Counted from the first letter of the stretch, positions 43,506 to 57,947 are shown. The stretch is DNA of 64,000 nt from Ziziphus jujuba (GCF_031755915.1 NC_083383.1:2856001-2920000), one strand, 5' to 3'. Notes: a model not told the origin generated them from the letters alone. Translations and numbers: made by a program.

Positions 43506-44027
43506 CAATGTAAAATGTATATATATATGATTGGAATATAAAAAGTACACATTTATTTTTTAATTATAATATGTTTATACTAAATTAATAAAAAGGAAAT
43601 AATTTATTATTCATAGTGAATTTTTTTTTTTTTGGTTAGCCACTTCACCAGGAATGCGTTATAGTCTATATAATGTCCCGTGCTTGATTCTCAATTTTAG
43701 GCACGCTTCATTTGCAGGACAAGGCCCTCCGTTTCTATTTGTTATTTTTGGACATAGGAGGCCCCTCCAATGGGTGAAGGCGCCCACTAACAGGATGATG
43801 AGTTAGAAAATGAGCCCACTAAATTTCATGGCCCATCTAGCCCAAACATGTCTAATTGTCATCTGCCACACAACCCTTCCCAGAGTATTTTAGTTTAGGT
43901 GATCGTTCTGAATTGTAACATCCCCAAGCATTTCTGAATTGACATTCGTAATTACTTTATATTCAGTAGCTTTTTTTTTTTTTATTTGACGTAGACCCTG
44001 CAGTCCTACGATTGATTGTTTTTATGA

Positions 44028-44073
<46 letters not shown>

Positions 44074-45682
44074 GTTTTAAAGCTGTCCAAAAAGTGTTAG
44101 CAAAAGAAATGTGTAAGAAATGTCAATAAAGTGCATTAGAAAAAAAAAAAAAAAAAAGAAAGAAAGACTAACGAAGTAAACATTTGATTTTTTTTAAAAT
44201 GCAATATACAAAACTTTTCCTTTTTTAAGATTTCAAGAAAGTATTTTAGGCCGTCCAATACGGCTATTGAGCTACACGCAGACGCCCACCTAAAGGCTAA
44301 AGCATCTTTACCGGATGATCCGTATCCACTTTTGAAGCCCATCACCCACTTTTCTTGGACCAAACCAAGAACCCAAAGAAAAGCTTCGGCACACACACGC
44401 AAACACACAACACGTGCATGTTGTTCTACTCACGTGCGACTACCCACAAAAGGGACAAAAGCCGAGGGTCATAGGGGTAGCCCCGGGTGTCAAACTAGGG
44501 TTAGGGTTTTTGCGTATGAGACAGAAATCATTGCGCGACAAAGATATTCTAATTCTAACCCTATATAATAATATTCTTTGGCGTTTCTTTGTCTCTACAG
44601 AGACTTTTAATAGGTGATCTTTCTCAACTTGCTTTCATCTCTGTCTCTTACAGTTTCTCTTTGTTTGGATATTTAATAACCGCATGAAAATACATTACCA
44701 ATCTGGTCAATAGAAAGATGAAATAACTGGTAGAAATGCCTAGCCCCTAGTCAAACTTTTTTTGTGAAACTTTACCTGTATAGGGATGTTGCTTTTTCTT
44801 TTCTTTTTTATTTGGTTGGCAAAGGTGGTTTTGTTTAGCCTCAACTTCAGAATATCTCTCTCTCACTCGCTCACTCTCTCTCTATGGGTATTTCTTTCTT
44901 TTTCTGGAACAATGAAAAAGAGCTTGGAATAAGCGAAAGGAGGGAATTGGAGGTAAATAGGAGCTAGGTAGGAAGGAAAAGAAGGGATTCAAAGAGAAGT
45001 TTGAATACGTTGATCAGATACTTAAAGTAGGAAAAGGCAAAGGTTTCTGCTCCTCTCTCAGTAGAAGAAGGAGAAGAAGTATAGAAGCCTTGATAGAAAC
45101 GTTTCAAACCCACATTTTCAGTCAGTTTTCTCTTATATTTCGCTTTCATCGAAAAACCCACTCTTTTGGTTTTTCCTTTTTTATAACCCTTTTTTTTTTT
45201 TTTGGAAAAAAAAAAGTTCTCTTCTATCTGAGTATGCATTTGTTTTTTTGCCTTGCACGACTGACAGTTCATAGAAACGAGAAATGGAGATTATAACCAT
45301 GATCAAAGGATATGATAACCTTCTTTTCGGTAAATCATAGTATACTTTCTTCTTTGACAATTATACCGATGATAATAACAATAATTACCACTGAGCCTAA
45401 TAGGATTTTGAGCAACGATTTGTCATTTTGGTGTCAGCTGCCCTTTTCCCTCTCAATTTTTATTTTTTTATATTTAATATATTTTCATCGATTTTTGGAT
45501 TTTAGACGAAATAATCCTGTTCAGACTTGTACGTATCAACCATTAATGGGACTAATCAGAGAAAGCCCTAGAGAAAATTGTCAATGGATCAGTCTGTACA
45601 AAACTTCTCATCATTTTGTTTTTCCGTTGTATTTTTTATAAAGAACTAAAAGGTAAATTAGCTACCCATATCCTTATATCCT

Positions 45683-45722
<40 letters not shown>

Positions 45723-46190
45723 ATGCATTAATGTGACCGAAACATTCAGAACACAAAATCAGAAACTGAAGGAGAAAAGAAGAAGAAGAGAAACAAAGGG
45801 GAAAAAGGATAGAAATCCCATGATAGAGAGCATTAAATTGCACCACTCGGAATGGCAAAAAAAGTTAATTAAAAAAAGAAACGATGGTGTTGGCCTTTTT
45901 TTTTTTCGCTCTAACCAAAACCCACCTGCGCATTCATGACGGTGAGTAAACAAAGATATCACCGGCACTGAAGTTATATGTACACGGAGTCGCAGACTCA
46001 AATCACAGACACTCACACGCACGCACACACATATTTTACCAATGATGTTATCATCATCTGACTGTTCTTCGGACCCAAAACTCACAGGAAAGAAAAAAAA
46101 ATCAAGCTGGAAAATTTTTTTAAAAAAAAATTAATAATAATAATAAATTGAAAGGCTTTGATATTCTTAAATAGATTTGATTAAAGCTAA
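43506..46190. other. Spacer between the MULE and HSFB4
   Basis: It contains a TA tract near 44039, a stretch rich in housekeeping promoter motifs at 44338-44570 (listed separately), CT-rich tracts at about 44855-44885 and 45682-45722, and the presumed HSFB4 3' UTR close to 46190. I found no coding exon with recognisable homology downstream of the promoter-like stretch. Short frames such as 45312-45641 lack any signature. Confidence 0.55.
44338..44570 (+). promoter_or_regulatory. Orphan promoter-like stretch: site II, telo-box and TATA motifs
   Basis: On the plus strand there is an AGCCCA (site II, TGGGCT on the other strand) near 44338, a double telo-box TAGGGTTAGGGTTTTT at 44496-44511, a further AACCCT at 44557-44562, and TATATAA at 44564-44570. 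This combination is typical of plant promoters of ribosomal-protein, snoRNA and other translation-related genes. No matching gene is recognisable downstream, so it may serve an unrecognised non-coding transcript or be a relic. Confidence 0.4.
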
Positions 46191-47422
46191 CTAACATGTG
46201 GAGGGAGGCATGAGATTGAGGCCTAGATCATCCTTTTCCAGAACTAAACGAGCCTTGTTGGTCTCCATAGTGGTAGGATTAGAAGCATACTCGGGATGCA
46301 ATCTTTTCTTGGAATGAAGCGGCACACCGAAGAGCTTGGTTTTGCATCCGTTGCTGCTTGGTTCTTCGAGAATCGTGACTGAACTCTTGGACGTAGTAGA
46401 GGGAGAGTTCAAAGCATGAAGCTGAGGAGGAGGAGGAGGAGGATGGTTTTGTTTAGGGTTGTTATTATTAGGATAATACCCAAGGAACTGGTTCAAAGGC
46501 TTGTTGTGTAGGGTGGAAGCATTATTATTCGAATTTATGACTGAGGCGGGTGCATTGCAAAGAAGCAAAGAAGGATAAGAATTGCTCGGAGCCACAGGCT
46601 TCACATGGTTCTGAACAAAATAAATTATATCATTGTAGAGTTTTCTCATGTGGGCTAGCTCAGACATTAACATGGAGTTGCTCCGCCTCAGCCTTTCGTT
46701 GTCCTCCGACAGAGCTGTAACCGAAGTGTTATAGTTACATCCTCCTGCAGCGGGAACTCCTCCTCCGGTGTTTCCTCCCCTGGGCGACGAGAGAGGCGGC
46801 GGCGGCGAGTCGCACCAATTATGCTGCTCGTCGGAATCGGAGGGCGAGATGCTAACTCGGCTCGAAAAGGGGAAGAAACTTGGGCCGTTGATACCTAGCG
46901 GAGAATGTGGATTGTGGTGGTGGTGGTGGTGGTGGTTAACTGCTACTTGAGGCTGAGCCGTCTTTCTTCTGTGGATCTCACACAGCAAGTGCTTCTCTCC
47001 CTTCTTGAAGAATTCGTTCGCAAACTCCCACCTATCCGGTACAATCTTTCTAAAACCCTAGTTTTTTACCCAAACAAAAAATAATAATAAAAATCAGTTA
47101 AAAGAGAAAATATATATATATACATAATCCAAATCATAAAAGAAAAGCAGTTTGGTGTGCGGTAAATATATACATAGGTGTTGAGCTGGCGGACAAAGCT
47201 GGAGAAGTTGTTGTGCTTGAAATAATTGGGTAAGAGATCGCGAGCGAACTCAGGAGGCCGCCAAACGACGAAGGTAGTGTCGTCTTCACCCCAAGAGACT
47301 ATATGGTCGGTGGAGGGATCGTCAACCAGCTGGTAAGTCTTTGTTAGGAATGGTGCTGGGACTGATTTATGGGAATCTAACGACAGTAATATGCCTTCGC
47401 AATTGTCTAGCATCAAAGCCAT
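46191..47422 (-). CDS. HSFB4: Class-B heat stress transcription factor HSFB4 (SCHIZORIZA)
   Basis: HSFB4/SCZ is a nuclear repressor-type heat-shock factor that specifies root cortex and ground-tissue stem-cell fate. Two exons (47422-47174 and 47057-46191) join to 371 codons, with the intron at the HSF-conserved place inside the DNA-binding domain, after RQLNTY and before GFRKIV. The start [20 protein letters not shown] is diagnostic for HSFB4. The DNA-binding domain covers about 23-115 ([20 protein letters not shown] ... [20 protein letters not shown]). The oligomerisation helix is about 199-234 ([20 protein letters not shown]). The class-B repressor motif KLFGVPL is near 324-330, followed by SKKRLHPEY, and the protein ends NLMPPSTC. 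Low-complexity His, Pro and Asn runs separate the domains. An in-frame ATG at 47470 would add an unlikely leader coded by T-rich DNA. Confidence 0.96.
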
Positions 47423-50400
47423 TGAAGATGGATGATCGATACAAAACAACAAGCTAAGGAAAAAAAACACTCTATTCTTTTTTTTAGCTTCTTCTCACTA
47501 TGTCTGAGTCTATGAGTGAGATAGATAGAGAGAGAGAGAGAAAGAAAGAAAAGGAGATCTGAGAAGGACACAGTGGGTTTAAGGAGTGTGGGGTTGAAAT
47601 GAGAGAGAGAGTGTGTGAATGGTGGTGGATAAAAATGTTGGGGAAGAGGAGTGGCACTGTGGGATGCAGTTGATTTGGTATTATTATTATTTTTTAATAA
47701 ATAAGAAAAGAAAGGAAGGAGATAATAATAAAATTACATTTTAAAAAATAATAATAATTTTTTCGGTCCTCGGTTATGTAGTGAGAGAGAATATGTGTCT
47801 GTCTGTCTAGGACTCTGAAATAAGGGCCTTTCAAGACAAACCCGTGACCTCTCTCTCTTTCTCTCTCTCTCACAACTGACAATTGATCCCGCGCACACCC
47901 ACTTAAAAATCACGCACAGGGGGGGGATTGTGCAGCCTGCTGCACCCTTGTCCTTCTGAATTTACATTACTACCCTCCGTCCTTTGTTTTTTTTTTTTGT
48001 TTTTTTGGCCCTTTTTTTCTCTCCTCTTTTCCTTTTAACTCCATCGAGTAAAAATGGTCAAACATTTCATTACTACTATTCTACAATCCTCAGTAATTTT
48101 GTTTTTCACTTTATCTTGCAAAGTTTCTTTCTCATTTTTTTCTTTTTTTTGGTGGATTTGAAAAGCTTCTCTTGGTAGTTATGCTTTTCAAAATAACGTA
48201 TATTATCAGTAATCTATTAACTAATTTCATTATTTGTACGTAATGTAAATGCCAAGGTATAATTACCTGAAGAAAAGTTAAACCAACTCCTCCTTTTTCT
48301 TTTTTTTCTTTTTTTTTTTTTTTAAATGAAAGGACTCCTGCTTTACTATAGTTGCTTAAACAATAAGTAGCTAACATGAAGATTTCCAAATAATATCTTT
48401 ATTTTCAACATAACCATCATTTTCGTTTGTACGACCCCAAATCAATCAACCAATTTAGCAATAGTGGGTATGTAGTTAAAAAAAAAAAAAAAAAAAAAAC
48501 AAGGAAAAAAAGGTAATGTATAATTTACCTAATCATTCTGTCTCCATTTTGAAACAGGGTAATTAGCATTTGAATTTTATTAAAGTGTCAGAGAGGATTA
48601 TGAGTTGAATATTAAAGTGCTGGATCCAATTGGAAGAATCGCATATCTGTAATGAATCAGAAGATGATCACCAATCAATCAAATATTGATTGAAGGAGGC
48701 CTTTTTTGGTTTCATTATTATATTTCTAGAAAATAAACACTTCAACTCTTATAATTGACGGGGTTGATTAATTTCAGCTCTTTTTTTTTTTTTTTTTTTG
48801 GGTTGGTTTTATTGTTCTTGAAAATTGAAATGAAATGTTATAATATATATTGTATTATATATATTTTGAAAGAAGAAGAATGAAGGGTATTTGTGTCAAA
48901 GGCAAAATGAGTTTCTTTTATATTTTTATTTTGGTAAATGTCAAAGGCAAAGTGTTTGATAATATTTGGGCAAAATGTATAAAAATGAGAGGTGATGAAG
49001 AGGGGTGGTTCTATTTTTTCACGTCAAACGAGTGTCCTCTTTTCAATTTGTAGTTTAGCATTTGTTGTTTAATAAGGCACCAACCAAACACAATCTCCAA
49101 TTTCGAATCCCCATCATTTTCTACTATACCTCTCTCTCTCTCTCTCTCTCTCTCTAGCAGATATAAGGTAAAGGATACATCGAACTACGTGATGGGATTT
49201 AAAGCCTGTTCTTCGTGACGACATTTCTTCCTTCTATTGCTTCTCTTCCATTTGCTTCTCTCTCTCTCTCTCTCTCTCTACCTTTCTTCTACTTCTTCTT
49301 CTTCTTCTTCTCCTTCTTTTTCTCATAATATTCCAAACTTCTATATCATACACCTTGACATGCTCTATCTGCCCGCTACTACCTTTACTCACTAACTTAC
49401 ATTACCTCTCCCTAGCCCCCCCTTTACCCTGCTCTGTTTTGGGCCTCCTAATTTGGCTCTTCTTTCCTATCGGCTCGGCTTCTTTGCTGACGTGTCCAGG
49501 TGATTGAATTATTGGCCCCAAAAAGTTTCCATGAATAACTGAAAAGGGTACAAATTTAAAAACATAAAAATTTAAAATTTACAGCTATCTTTTTTTTTTT
49601 CTCTCTTTGTACTGTCCCAAGAAATATTCTTTCTTTTCTACCCACACAAAAGGGGAGGAGGAGGCATAGAAGTTCCATACCCTTGAGGTATAAAACAATA
49701 TATGGCATCTATGAGAGGAACAAATTGAATCTTAGAAAAAAATAAAAAAAATAAATAAATAAATAAAAGGAGGATTTAAATAAGGTGGTCATGGGTCAGA
49801 TAGATAAATCTGTGTCTCTACAAGTGTCACAATTTGAACAAGATTGCATCAAAATCATTGTAATGAGTAGGAACTGAGGGGGATCCTATAAAAGTAAGAG
49901 ATGGGGATTCATTTTGTAATTAGTAAGTGACAGAGTGAAGTGACTGTAGGGAGTGTAGGGACATTTAGCAGACCCAAAGTGAAACAATAACAAAAATGAT
50001 GACTAATAATTTCACTCAGATACTCCAACTGATTATTTTGATCATGTCCATGATTCTCATTATTGGAAAAACAAAGTTAAAACTGTCCCCAGTTCCCCCC
50101 CACCCCCACCAATATTATTTCTTACTTTTTACATTTTATAGCTTCTTCATATCCATTTCAGGTTTTATATATATATATATATATATATCTTCATAATTTT
50201 TATAATCATAACAATCTCTCAAAAGTTTCCATACCCCATCAAAACCCCCCAAAAAAATATAAAATCTCACATAAATATTATGTACCTTATCTGGAAAGCA
50301 TGTATGTTCTCCTCAGGGCAGGGGCTGTCACTTGTTTTTTTAATAATATTCAAGTCTCTTTTACTATTTTTGATGGAAAGAGATCCCTTTACTATTGATC

Positions 50401-51451
50401 ACAAAATATGCAACAAATATTATTGAATACGGCTGTGATTAAATTAGTTTCTAAATTTCCAAAAGCAAATCAATAAACTTTTTTTTTTCTTTTTTTTTTT
50501 TTGTAAATATGAGTGCATGCCTAGAAAAATTGGCAATACATGCGGTATTCTAGGCCAAAAGATGGAGTTAAAAGGAAGAGGAAATAGTGGCATGGTTAGA
50601 AACAGTTACACGTTATGATGCAATGTGTTTTAGTTATAAAAATGAAGAAAATTGCAATAGAAAATTATAGCAAGAAACAGTGTCAGATTCAAGTCCCGAT
50701 AATCAATTAAAATGGGAAATTCATCCTCTAGCTAGGAAAAGAGAAGAACACCTTCTAAATATTTATTTTTTTCCTTCTCTTCTCTTCTCGTTCTGTTTTT
50801 TTCTTTATAATTTCAAGTTTCACACCCTGACCCTCAGTAGCCTGTAGTCTGCACCAATTCAGCGGCTGACATGGAGACAGTCGTCCTTTTAATTTTGGAT
50901 GTTCTGTGAGTATGCCATTCTCGTGATTCTTCTTTTGTTTTTTGTTTTTTACCTCCCCAACTTGTATTTACTACAAGCACCCGCCCCCTCTTTCATGTTA
51001 CATGCACATTTCTGGGAACATTTCCATGTAATAATATTGTACATGCGGATAAATATATTCCAATCAAGATAAATTTAAATCAATCATCATTGTTAATTAA
51101 TCACAAGTTTAACTGAACCTGATCAATCTTCCCTATGAAAATGATAATGTGATCATGATGAATTAATTTGTGGGGCCTATATAGCCAATTGATCATGAAG
51201 ATGATCATAAGCAGAGCATATATATATATATATATATCTGTGCATATACATGGGTAGGTAAGAAGCATGAATGGCAATTTCATGAAGATTTTATTTTCGA
51301 ATAGTATGAGCTTCATATATGAGAAAGAGAAAGGAGTAAATGGGTCCACAGAGTATGGAAATCTAGAAAACAAAGGCTGGTTTCATTCACAAGTTGTCAG
51401 CAACTCAGACAGATCCTACCGAGCCCACCACCATCACTACCAAAATCACCC

Positions 51452-51453
<2 letters not shown>

Positions 51454-51497
<44 letters not shown>
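51454..51497. repeat. (AC)n microsatellite
   Basis: About 22 uninterrupted AC units, followed by an A run of about 15. This is the only long AC tract in the window. Confidence 0.95.
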
Positions 51498-51501
<4 letters not shown>

Positions 51502-52720
51502 AAAAAAAAAACTCTCTCTCTTTCTCTCTCAACACGTTGGAGAGCCAAGAAGATTCTATTCTAATTTCTAAAACGCAGTGAAAGTGAAACCAACCCCACC
51601 TCCTCGCACATGACCACCGCCGGTACCTTTCAAAATATTGTTTATTTCTACTAAAAAACAAACCTATTTTCTTATTAATCATTATTATATTGTCCCAGTA
51701 TGAGAATTTCAAGGAGAGACAACTTAAAACACAGAGCGAATACGGATAAAACCCAATATTTTACATCCTAATGACAGATATGGGGTTATAAATATTATTA
51801 CATTACTATAGAACACACTCTCTTTCTAAAGTGAAAGAATCAAAATCTGTATTCTATACGACAAGCTACAAGGTTCTTTCTTCTGTCTCTTCTCTCACTC
51901 TCTTTTGTCTGTTTCACTGTGCTCTCTCCTGCACGAGGAGGAACACCAATTATATTTTATTCTAAGAAAATTATAATGTCATTTTGTGTGTATATATATA
52001 ATTATATATGTATATTTCATGACTATGCCTATGGAGATAGATAGATAGATGGATAGATAAATAGATCTTTATTTATATACTTTGGGGATGGAGGTTGGGA
52101 TCGGACTTTGGAATTTGGATTACGGATTGGAAGTGGGTCAAATAGGTTCAAATTCTCTGCTGCAGGTGGTGAAGGAAGGTCGTGTATCCGTGTATTAACT
52201 GAGGGACAAAAAAATAAGGGTCACGAGAGATGTGTACATGGAAATAGGTTTATACGTTTGATAATAAATGGACGGGACATGATACCCGTTTGTCTTTCTA
52301 TTATATGTACTAATATACCCTCAAGGTTTTGTCCTTTGTGTATTACATAGACATCTCGATCCTTCTAATTAATTTATTTCCCAATTTGAGATTCACAAAA
52401 TCATTAGAGAACAGAGATGAGTTTTTCACCCAAAAAAACAAAAGAAAAGAAATAAGAGCTCAGTTTCACTAAGATCAAGGAGTGTTCAATTGGCTAATTA
52501 CTCTTTGTATTCATTTCTAACAATAATAACGAAGATCGGTTAGTAATAATGTTACATTCTCTGTAAAAAAATTGGAAAGAGATTTGATGATTTCTTTGTT
52601 TGGAAAATGAAATGAAAAAGTTTTTTTTCTTTTTTTTTCATAATTTCAAGTCTATTAATTCAGTGAACAAATGGACTCAATATATGAAACTTGCATAAGA
52701 AGACTGGACTATGATTATCA

Positions 52721-52738
52721 GGGGGGGGGGGGGGGGGG
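52721..52738 (+). repeat. Poly(G) run of 18
   Basis: Eighteen consecutive G bases in an otherwise AT-rich spacer, followed by AGGGAGAAAGAAAGGG. Such a tract can form stacked guanine structures and is prone to length error. Confidence 0.95.
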
Positions 52739-54038
52739 AGGGAGAAAGAAAGGGAAAAAGACTGGTCAATGCTTTCAAGATAACTGTTCCCTATATTTTC
52801 GCGGAAAGAAAGAAAAGTGTTATTAAGGAGGGGGTAAAAAATTGACCAAAAGAAAGAGGGTAGTTCGAAACGACCATCATTAACTTTATTAATCTTCACT
52901 GATTGCCTCCATCATGTTAGGGTCATGAACTGGGATGTGAGCAAATTAAAAACGGAATCTTGTAATAATATATTACAATTTTTTAAAAATTTCAATGATT
53001 TGGTAAAAAAATTCAAGCTTTTACTCATTAATTACTTATCCTTCTTTAATTAAAAAACAAAAACAAAAAAAAAAAAAACATTTTTTTTTTTTATCACGAT
53101 TGGCAATGAGTACTAATGGGTCCATTGGTAGATAACAAATATTGATTAAATGCATCATGTATTAACTTTTTAAACTAAAAATTTGACATGACAAAGTGAA
53201 TATCAAATAGGCAATTAAATTGACATTTGACATATGAATCCCTCTAATACTACATTATCATTAATAACATTTTTCATAAAATATACATTTTAATAAGCAG
53301 TCCAAAACTGAGAGTGATAAAGAAAAGACTTGCACAGTGCCGAGTATATGGTTTGTAAAAATACTTTAAATAAAATGATCAAATTCCACTTACACTAAAT
53401 AAACGGATCCATCATTCTTCTTATTGGTCATGTTTTTCCTTTTTCCTTTTTCTTTTATAAATTAGATGAAGGATAAATTCTACAGATAAAACAATTGCAC
53501 TTACCTTCTATTCTTTTTTGTAGATTTTGGAAAAGCATGTTACCACTTTAGGTGGTACTGACTTTGTGGAAAGGAGTTTTATTGTGCCCCTGATATATCT
53601 TGGAGCCATGGACAAATTATTGATCATGGAAATATTCCTTGCTCTACCACTCCTTTTTATCTTTTCTTCCTGATTTTTGGGTTGAATTGTTGTTCATGTT
53701 CATTATAACTAATATAGACACAAATTACCGGGCTATCTACTTGGCGCCTCATGTTTTTTTTTTTTTTTTTTTTTGGGGAGGTTCAGAAAAAAAAAAATCA
53801 GGATTTTCACTCGAATGTTATAGTCTTCATAAAATCTCCTATATACTAAAATATGATAAAAAATTCTTTTTTAAATATTTTTTTAAGTTGACCGATAACA
53901 GAGGCAATTTTTTAAACTTATACTCATTAGTTCTTTCTTAAAAGAAGAAAAAATATATAGATTTATTTGTTATGAATTTGTCAAATCCTCGCTTTCCAAC
54001 AGAATTATAAGTTAACTATCATATTGTACTATTTTCAA

Positions 54039-54042
54039 AAAA

Positions 54043-54073
<31 letters not shown>

Positions 54074-54074
54074 A
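54039..54074. repeat. (AAAT)n tetranucleotide repeat
   Basis: About nine AAAT units in intergenic DNA. Confidence 0.85.
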
Positions 54075-56744
54075 ATTATCATGTTTTCCTCATAAAATAA
54101 ATTTTAGTGTGATGTCTGAAAATGAACATAAATGATATATTCTAATTAGTACGTTATGGACCCAGATGGAATATCTACACGCATATATATTAGTTGAATG
54201 AGTAATTAAATAAGAGAGGGGGATTAATCAATTAAAATGAAATACATTTGAATCAAGGAGATATGGTTTCCATGCAAAAAGTTGAAGGGGCTCTGAAAAA
54301 AGACGTTAAAAAGCAGCTTCTTTAAGAATAATCTATCAATAATCTAAGGTCCAAAAGTAAGAAAAATATTATAAACTTGCATTGCATGGCCTTGTTGTTT
54401 CTTATCAATCAGCAAAATGAAAGTTAATTTTAGGTCACTTTAGAATTACATTAAAAGAAGAGAACAACAACAAGAGATGTCTTTCCTCCACTATCTTTCT
54501 CTCTTTGATCCTTTCTTCTTTTACGCACTTTCCTCATTCTTTCTTCGTTTGCTAAAGATTGAATATTTCAACTTCTACGTTAAAAGGATCCTTCTACAAA
54601 CGTAAGAAAAGGACTTTAAATTCACTTTTTTATTTTTATTTTTTTATCACATACACATAAGAATATAATGGAATTGACAGTATATTCTACAATTAATTCT
54701 TTCACCAAAAAATTGAACAGTAGGAAAATTGTAGATACACACACACATATATATATATATATATATTAAAAGAAAGAAAGGAAGAAAGAAAGGAAGAAAG
54801 AAAGAAAGAGAGGGATCAGATAATCTATTTGATGTGATACTGGGCCTAAGAATTCCACTAATAACATACTTTTGATCAGTGCAATGATCAAAGCCATGGC
54901 CGACCTCGCATGTCTAAGGGGGAAAAATGGGGCCCAAAAATTTTCAAGTTTTTTAGTACAAAACATGAACACCTATATATGACCTAAACATGATTAACCA
55001 AAAAAGTATTAGTCACCGAATGTCAAAAAGAAAAGCAGAGAGAAGTAGGAAGGGGAATTGGAAAAACGGTGGTTTTTTGTGTGAAAAATTTTGGGTTAGA
55101 TTAAGACTAGCTAGCACCGGGAACATAAAGGCTGTTTGATCACATGCACATCACATTCTTTTTCTACCCCTTCTCTTCTCTTCTTTTGATACTGTGGCTG
55201 ATGAACGTTAAAGAAAAGGTGTTTTTGCAAAAAAATTTATAAAAAAAAAAAAAAGGGGGTCCCACGTTTCAAGGCTGCTTGCTACTACTAGTTCCTCAAT
55301 CCAAGGGATTCCGTGGGATGATCAAGCTCTTCAATGGGTCCCTCCTCTCATCCTTACCATCATTTCATGCATATATAGCAAGACCCACCTCCCACGTCCA
55401 TTACTTACAAAGCCAAAGTGCTTAAAGTGCCATTTTTTTCTGATGACAGCCAATAATGCACGTCTACAGAAATATATTGCCAATCTCTCATCGAAATTCG
55501 GTGTTAAAAATTTTTTTACTCATTTCCATAACATTCATCCGACGGTTGCTTTATTATTATGTGGCCATCAGAAAATCATTTGCCTTGTTTGGTTTGATCC
55601 GGACTGCCCCGTTTTCTCTGCTAGTTTTTCTATATTTATATATATTTTAAAAAATATATATATATATATATATACACACACATTACATTATGCAAATATT
55701 ATTGCCACCTAATTATCCACTAAGGAAACCCCTTTTTGGCTACTCAATCATGTCAAACATAAAGTTCGTAAGTGATCCATCTGATACTGATCATTCAATT
55801 CAACTAGCACAATAAACTCAGTCCACAAAATTGAACTACTAGTCATCAGTACTGTTAATATTATCCACTTTCCCATTTTCACGCGCTATTAATTTACTGC
55901 CACCCGTAATTTTAATTGTCTTCTACATAACAACGTCGTGGTCAAAAATCAAAATCACCCTGTCTTTAAAAAAGTACTCAATTGCCAAGTAAAAGAGCAC
56001 TTGCTACAAACGTACTCCATTTAATTAACTTAGGATAATTTTTTTATTATTATTTTTGGTGGGAAGTAATTGGGACATATACATAAATTAATTAAGAGGC
56101 TTTTATTTATTTGTCTATTTATTTCAGATTGAAATGGTTGACGACATTTTGCATGGGTATATATAGTACTATGATTCAGTTATCTATCTAAACTTATTAG
56201 AAAATTGTTTTCAAATTCAGGTGAGCGAGGCATTGGAGGGAATAAGACATTAGTGATGCAACTTTATAGATATAAATAATGGGCAGACTACCCTTGTAAG
56301 TTGTATAAAAAGAAAGATCTGAAAGAAAGAGTATATGGACAAGGACGTGAGGTTAAGGGATTATATGGTGGTTTCTAGCTAGGAGGACCACAATAGTGTT
56401 GCTAAAAGTGGAGCCAACATCTTATATGTATTACACGCCGGTATGGTTTTGAAAAAAAGCGGAAAAAAAAAAGACAAAAAAAAAAAAGGAGAAGAATAAG
56501 CACTTCTCTCACGTCGTTCCAAAGACCATGGATACCTACAAATACATGAGACAACCGTGTATGTTGTTTCGTATACTTCAGACGTAACGTAAAGTTCAGC
56601 AGTTTCTTTTTTGTATGTGTGTGGATTATTATTAGCTAGAAATTTCTTACTTGATTAAATGCGACACATTGAGGATGTTTCTTTGTTTCTGTGGGGAACT
56701 TATATTGTTGTTATAAGTATACCGGCTGCCGGGACTGCGGGACT

Positions 56745-56747
56745 ATG

Positions 56748-56788
<41 letters not shown>

Positions 56789-56800
56789 GAAGAGAGAGAG
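56745..56800. repeat. Compound (TA)n(GA)n microsatellite
   Basis: About ten TA units turn into about twelve GA units, then a second short GA run. This is the third instance of this junction type in the window. Confidence 0.9.
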
Positions 56801-57910
56801 ATACGTGTTTGGGACTTTCATTTTTCTCCACATATCACTGCTAATCTAAATCTATTTCCCAGGAAAGATAAAATATAAGAAACTGGTAATTAATTAATCT
56901 AACACTATAGAAACCGGACCATCTAACTAGACAGCTACATTACTTAAAATTTAAAAAGTTAAGTTTTCATTTTGGCTATGAACTATAAATAAATAAATAA
57001 ATATTTTTTTGAAGCTAAAACATTTATTGATTTTAAAAATAACGAACTATTAAGAAAGTATATTTTAAAAATAAAAACAATTTTGAGTCGGTCTAGTATA
57101 GATTAACTCAATTTTTTCTTTTTTTCTTAATTACAACATGGGGAAGGGAGACTTTTATCCATAACAAGATTTGAACATTGGATATACAGCTGTACTAGCG
57201 GTTGCACCATGTATAAGTACAAATTAACTTTTAAAGTTGGTAACAACAAATTTTAACTTCTCAGAATAACTATATATTCCCGAAACAAAAAAAAAAAGAA
57301 AAAAAAAAGAAAAAAGAAAAAAAAAAAGAAAAAAGAAGAAGAAATAGTTATATATTAATTTACATTTATATAAAAGATAATTATTTATTTATCATTATTA
57401 TTTGTATCTATTTTTCTCTTTTCACATCAGTTTAACATAATATTTTGTTTTTACCCACATTACAATTGGTATAGGGGACATTCCAAATATCTATTGGAGA
57501 ATTATTTTTTTAAAGTGGCTGACTATAATTCTAATCTGTTAACAAATTTACATAGTCATTAGAAATGTTGTTAGTGCAAAAAAAAATGGGAAAAAGGGAT
57601 ACAACTTTGACCGTGTATATGTATGAGTCCCAGAAATACTTCCACTAGTGTACATGCAATGCAAGGTGTGGTGAAAAAAAGGCAAGGAGTGGTACAAAGT
57701 GGAAGAAAACTATGGAGATCGCTGGCTAAGACCCCACGATAGAAAGAAAAAAAAAAAAAGAAAGTAGAAATACAGCTTTATAGGGAATAAGAGGAGGGTT
57801 GGATGATTGAACTCAAGTAAAGCTTCGCTCGCTTCAGCTCCTTTTGAATTTAGATTAAAAGAAATTCTAAAATATAAATAATAAAAATGTAGATTTTTAG
57901 ATGATTCCTT

Positions 57911-57947
57911 TTAAGAAAAAAAGAAAGAAAGAAAGAAAGAAAGAAAA
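57911..57947. repeat. (AAAG)n tetranucleotide repeat
   Basis: About eight AAAG units in a purine-rich intergenic stretch. Confidence 0.85.

Noticed and set aside
44136..44408. 90-codon open frame on the minus strand, considered as a retroelement fragment
   Set aside because: No reverse transcriptase, RNase H or integrase motif could be found; it overlaps the promoter-like stretch on the other strand.
45360..45400. Possible box C/D snoRNA downstream of the telo-box promoter
   Set aside because: The C-box-like GATGAT lacks the consensus flank, terminal stems are absent and the spacing is too short.
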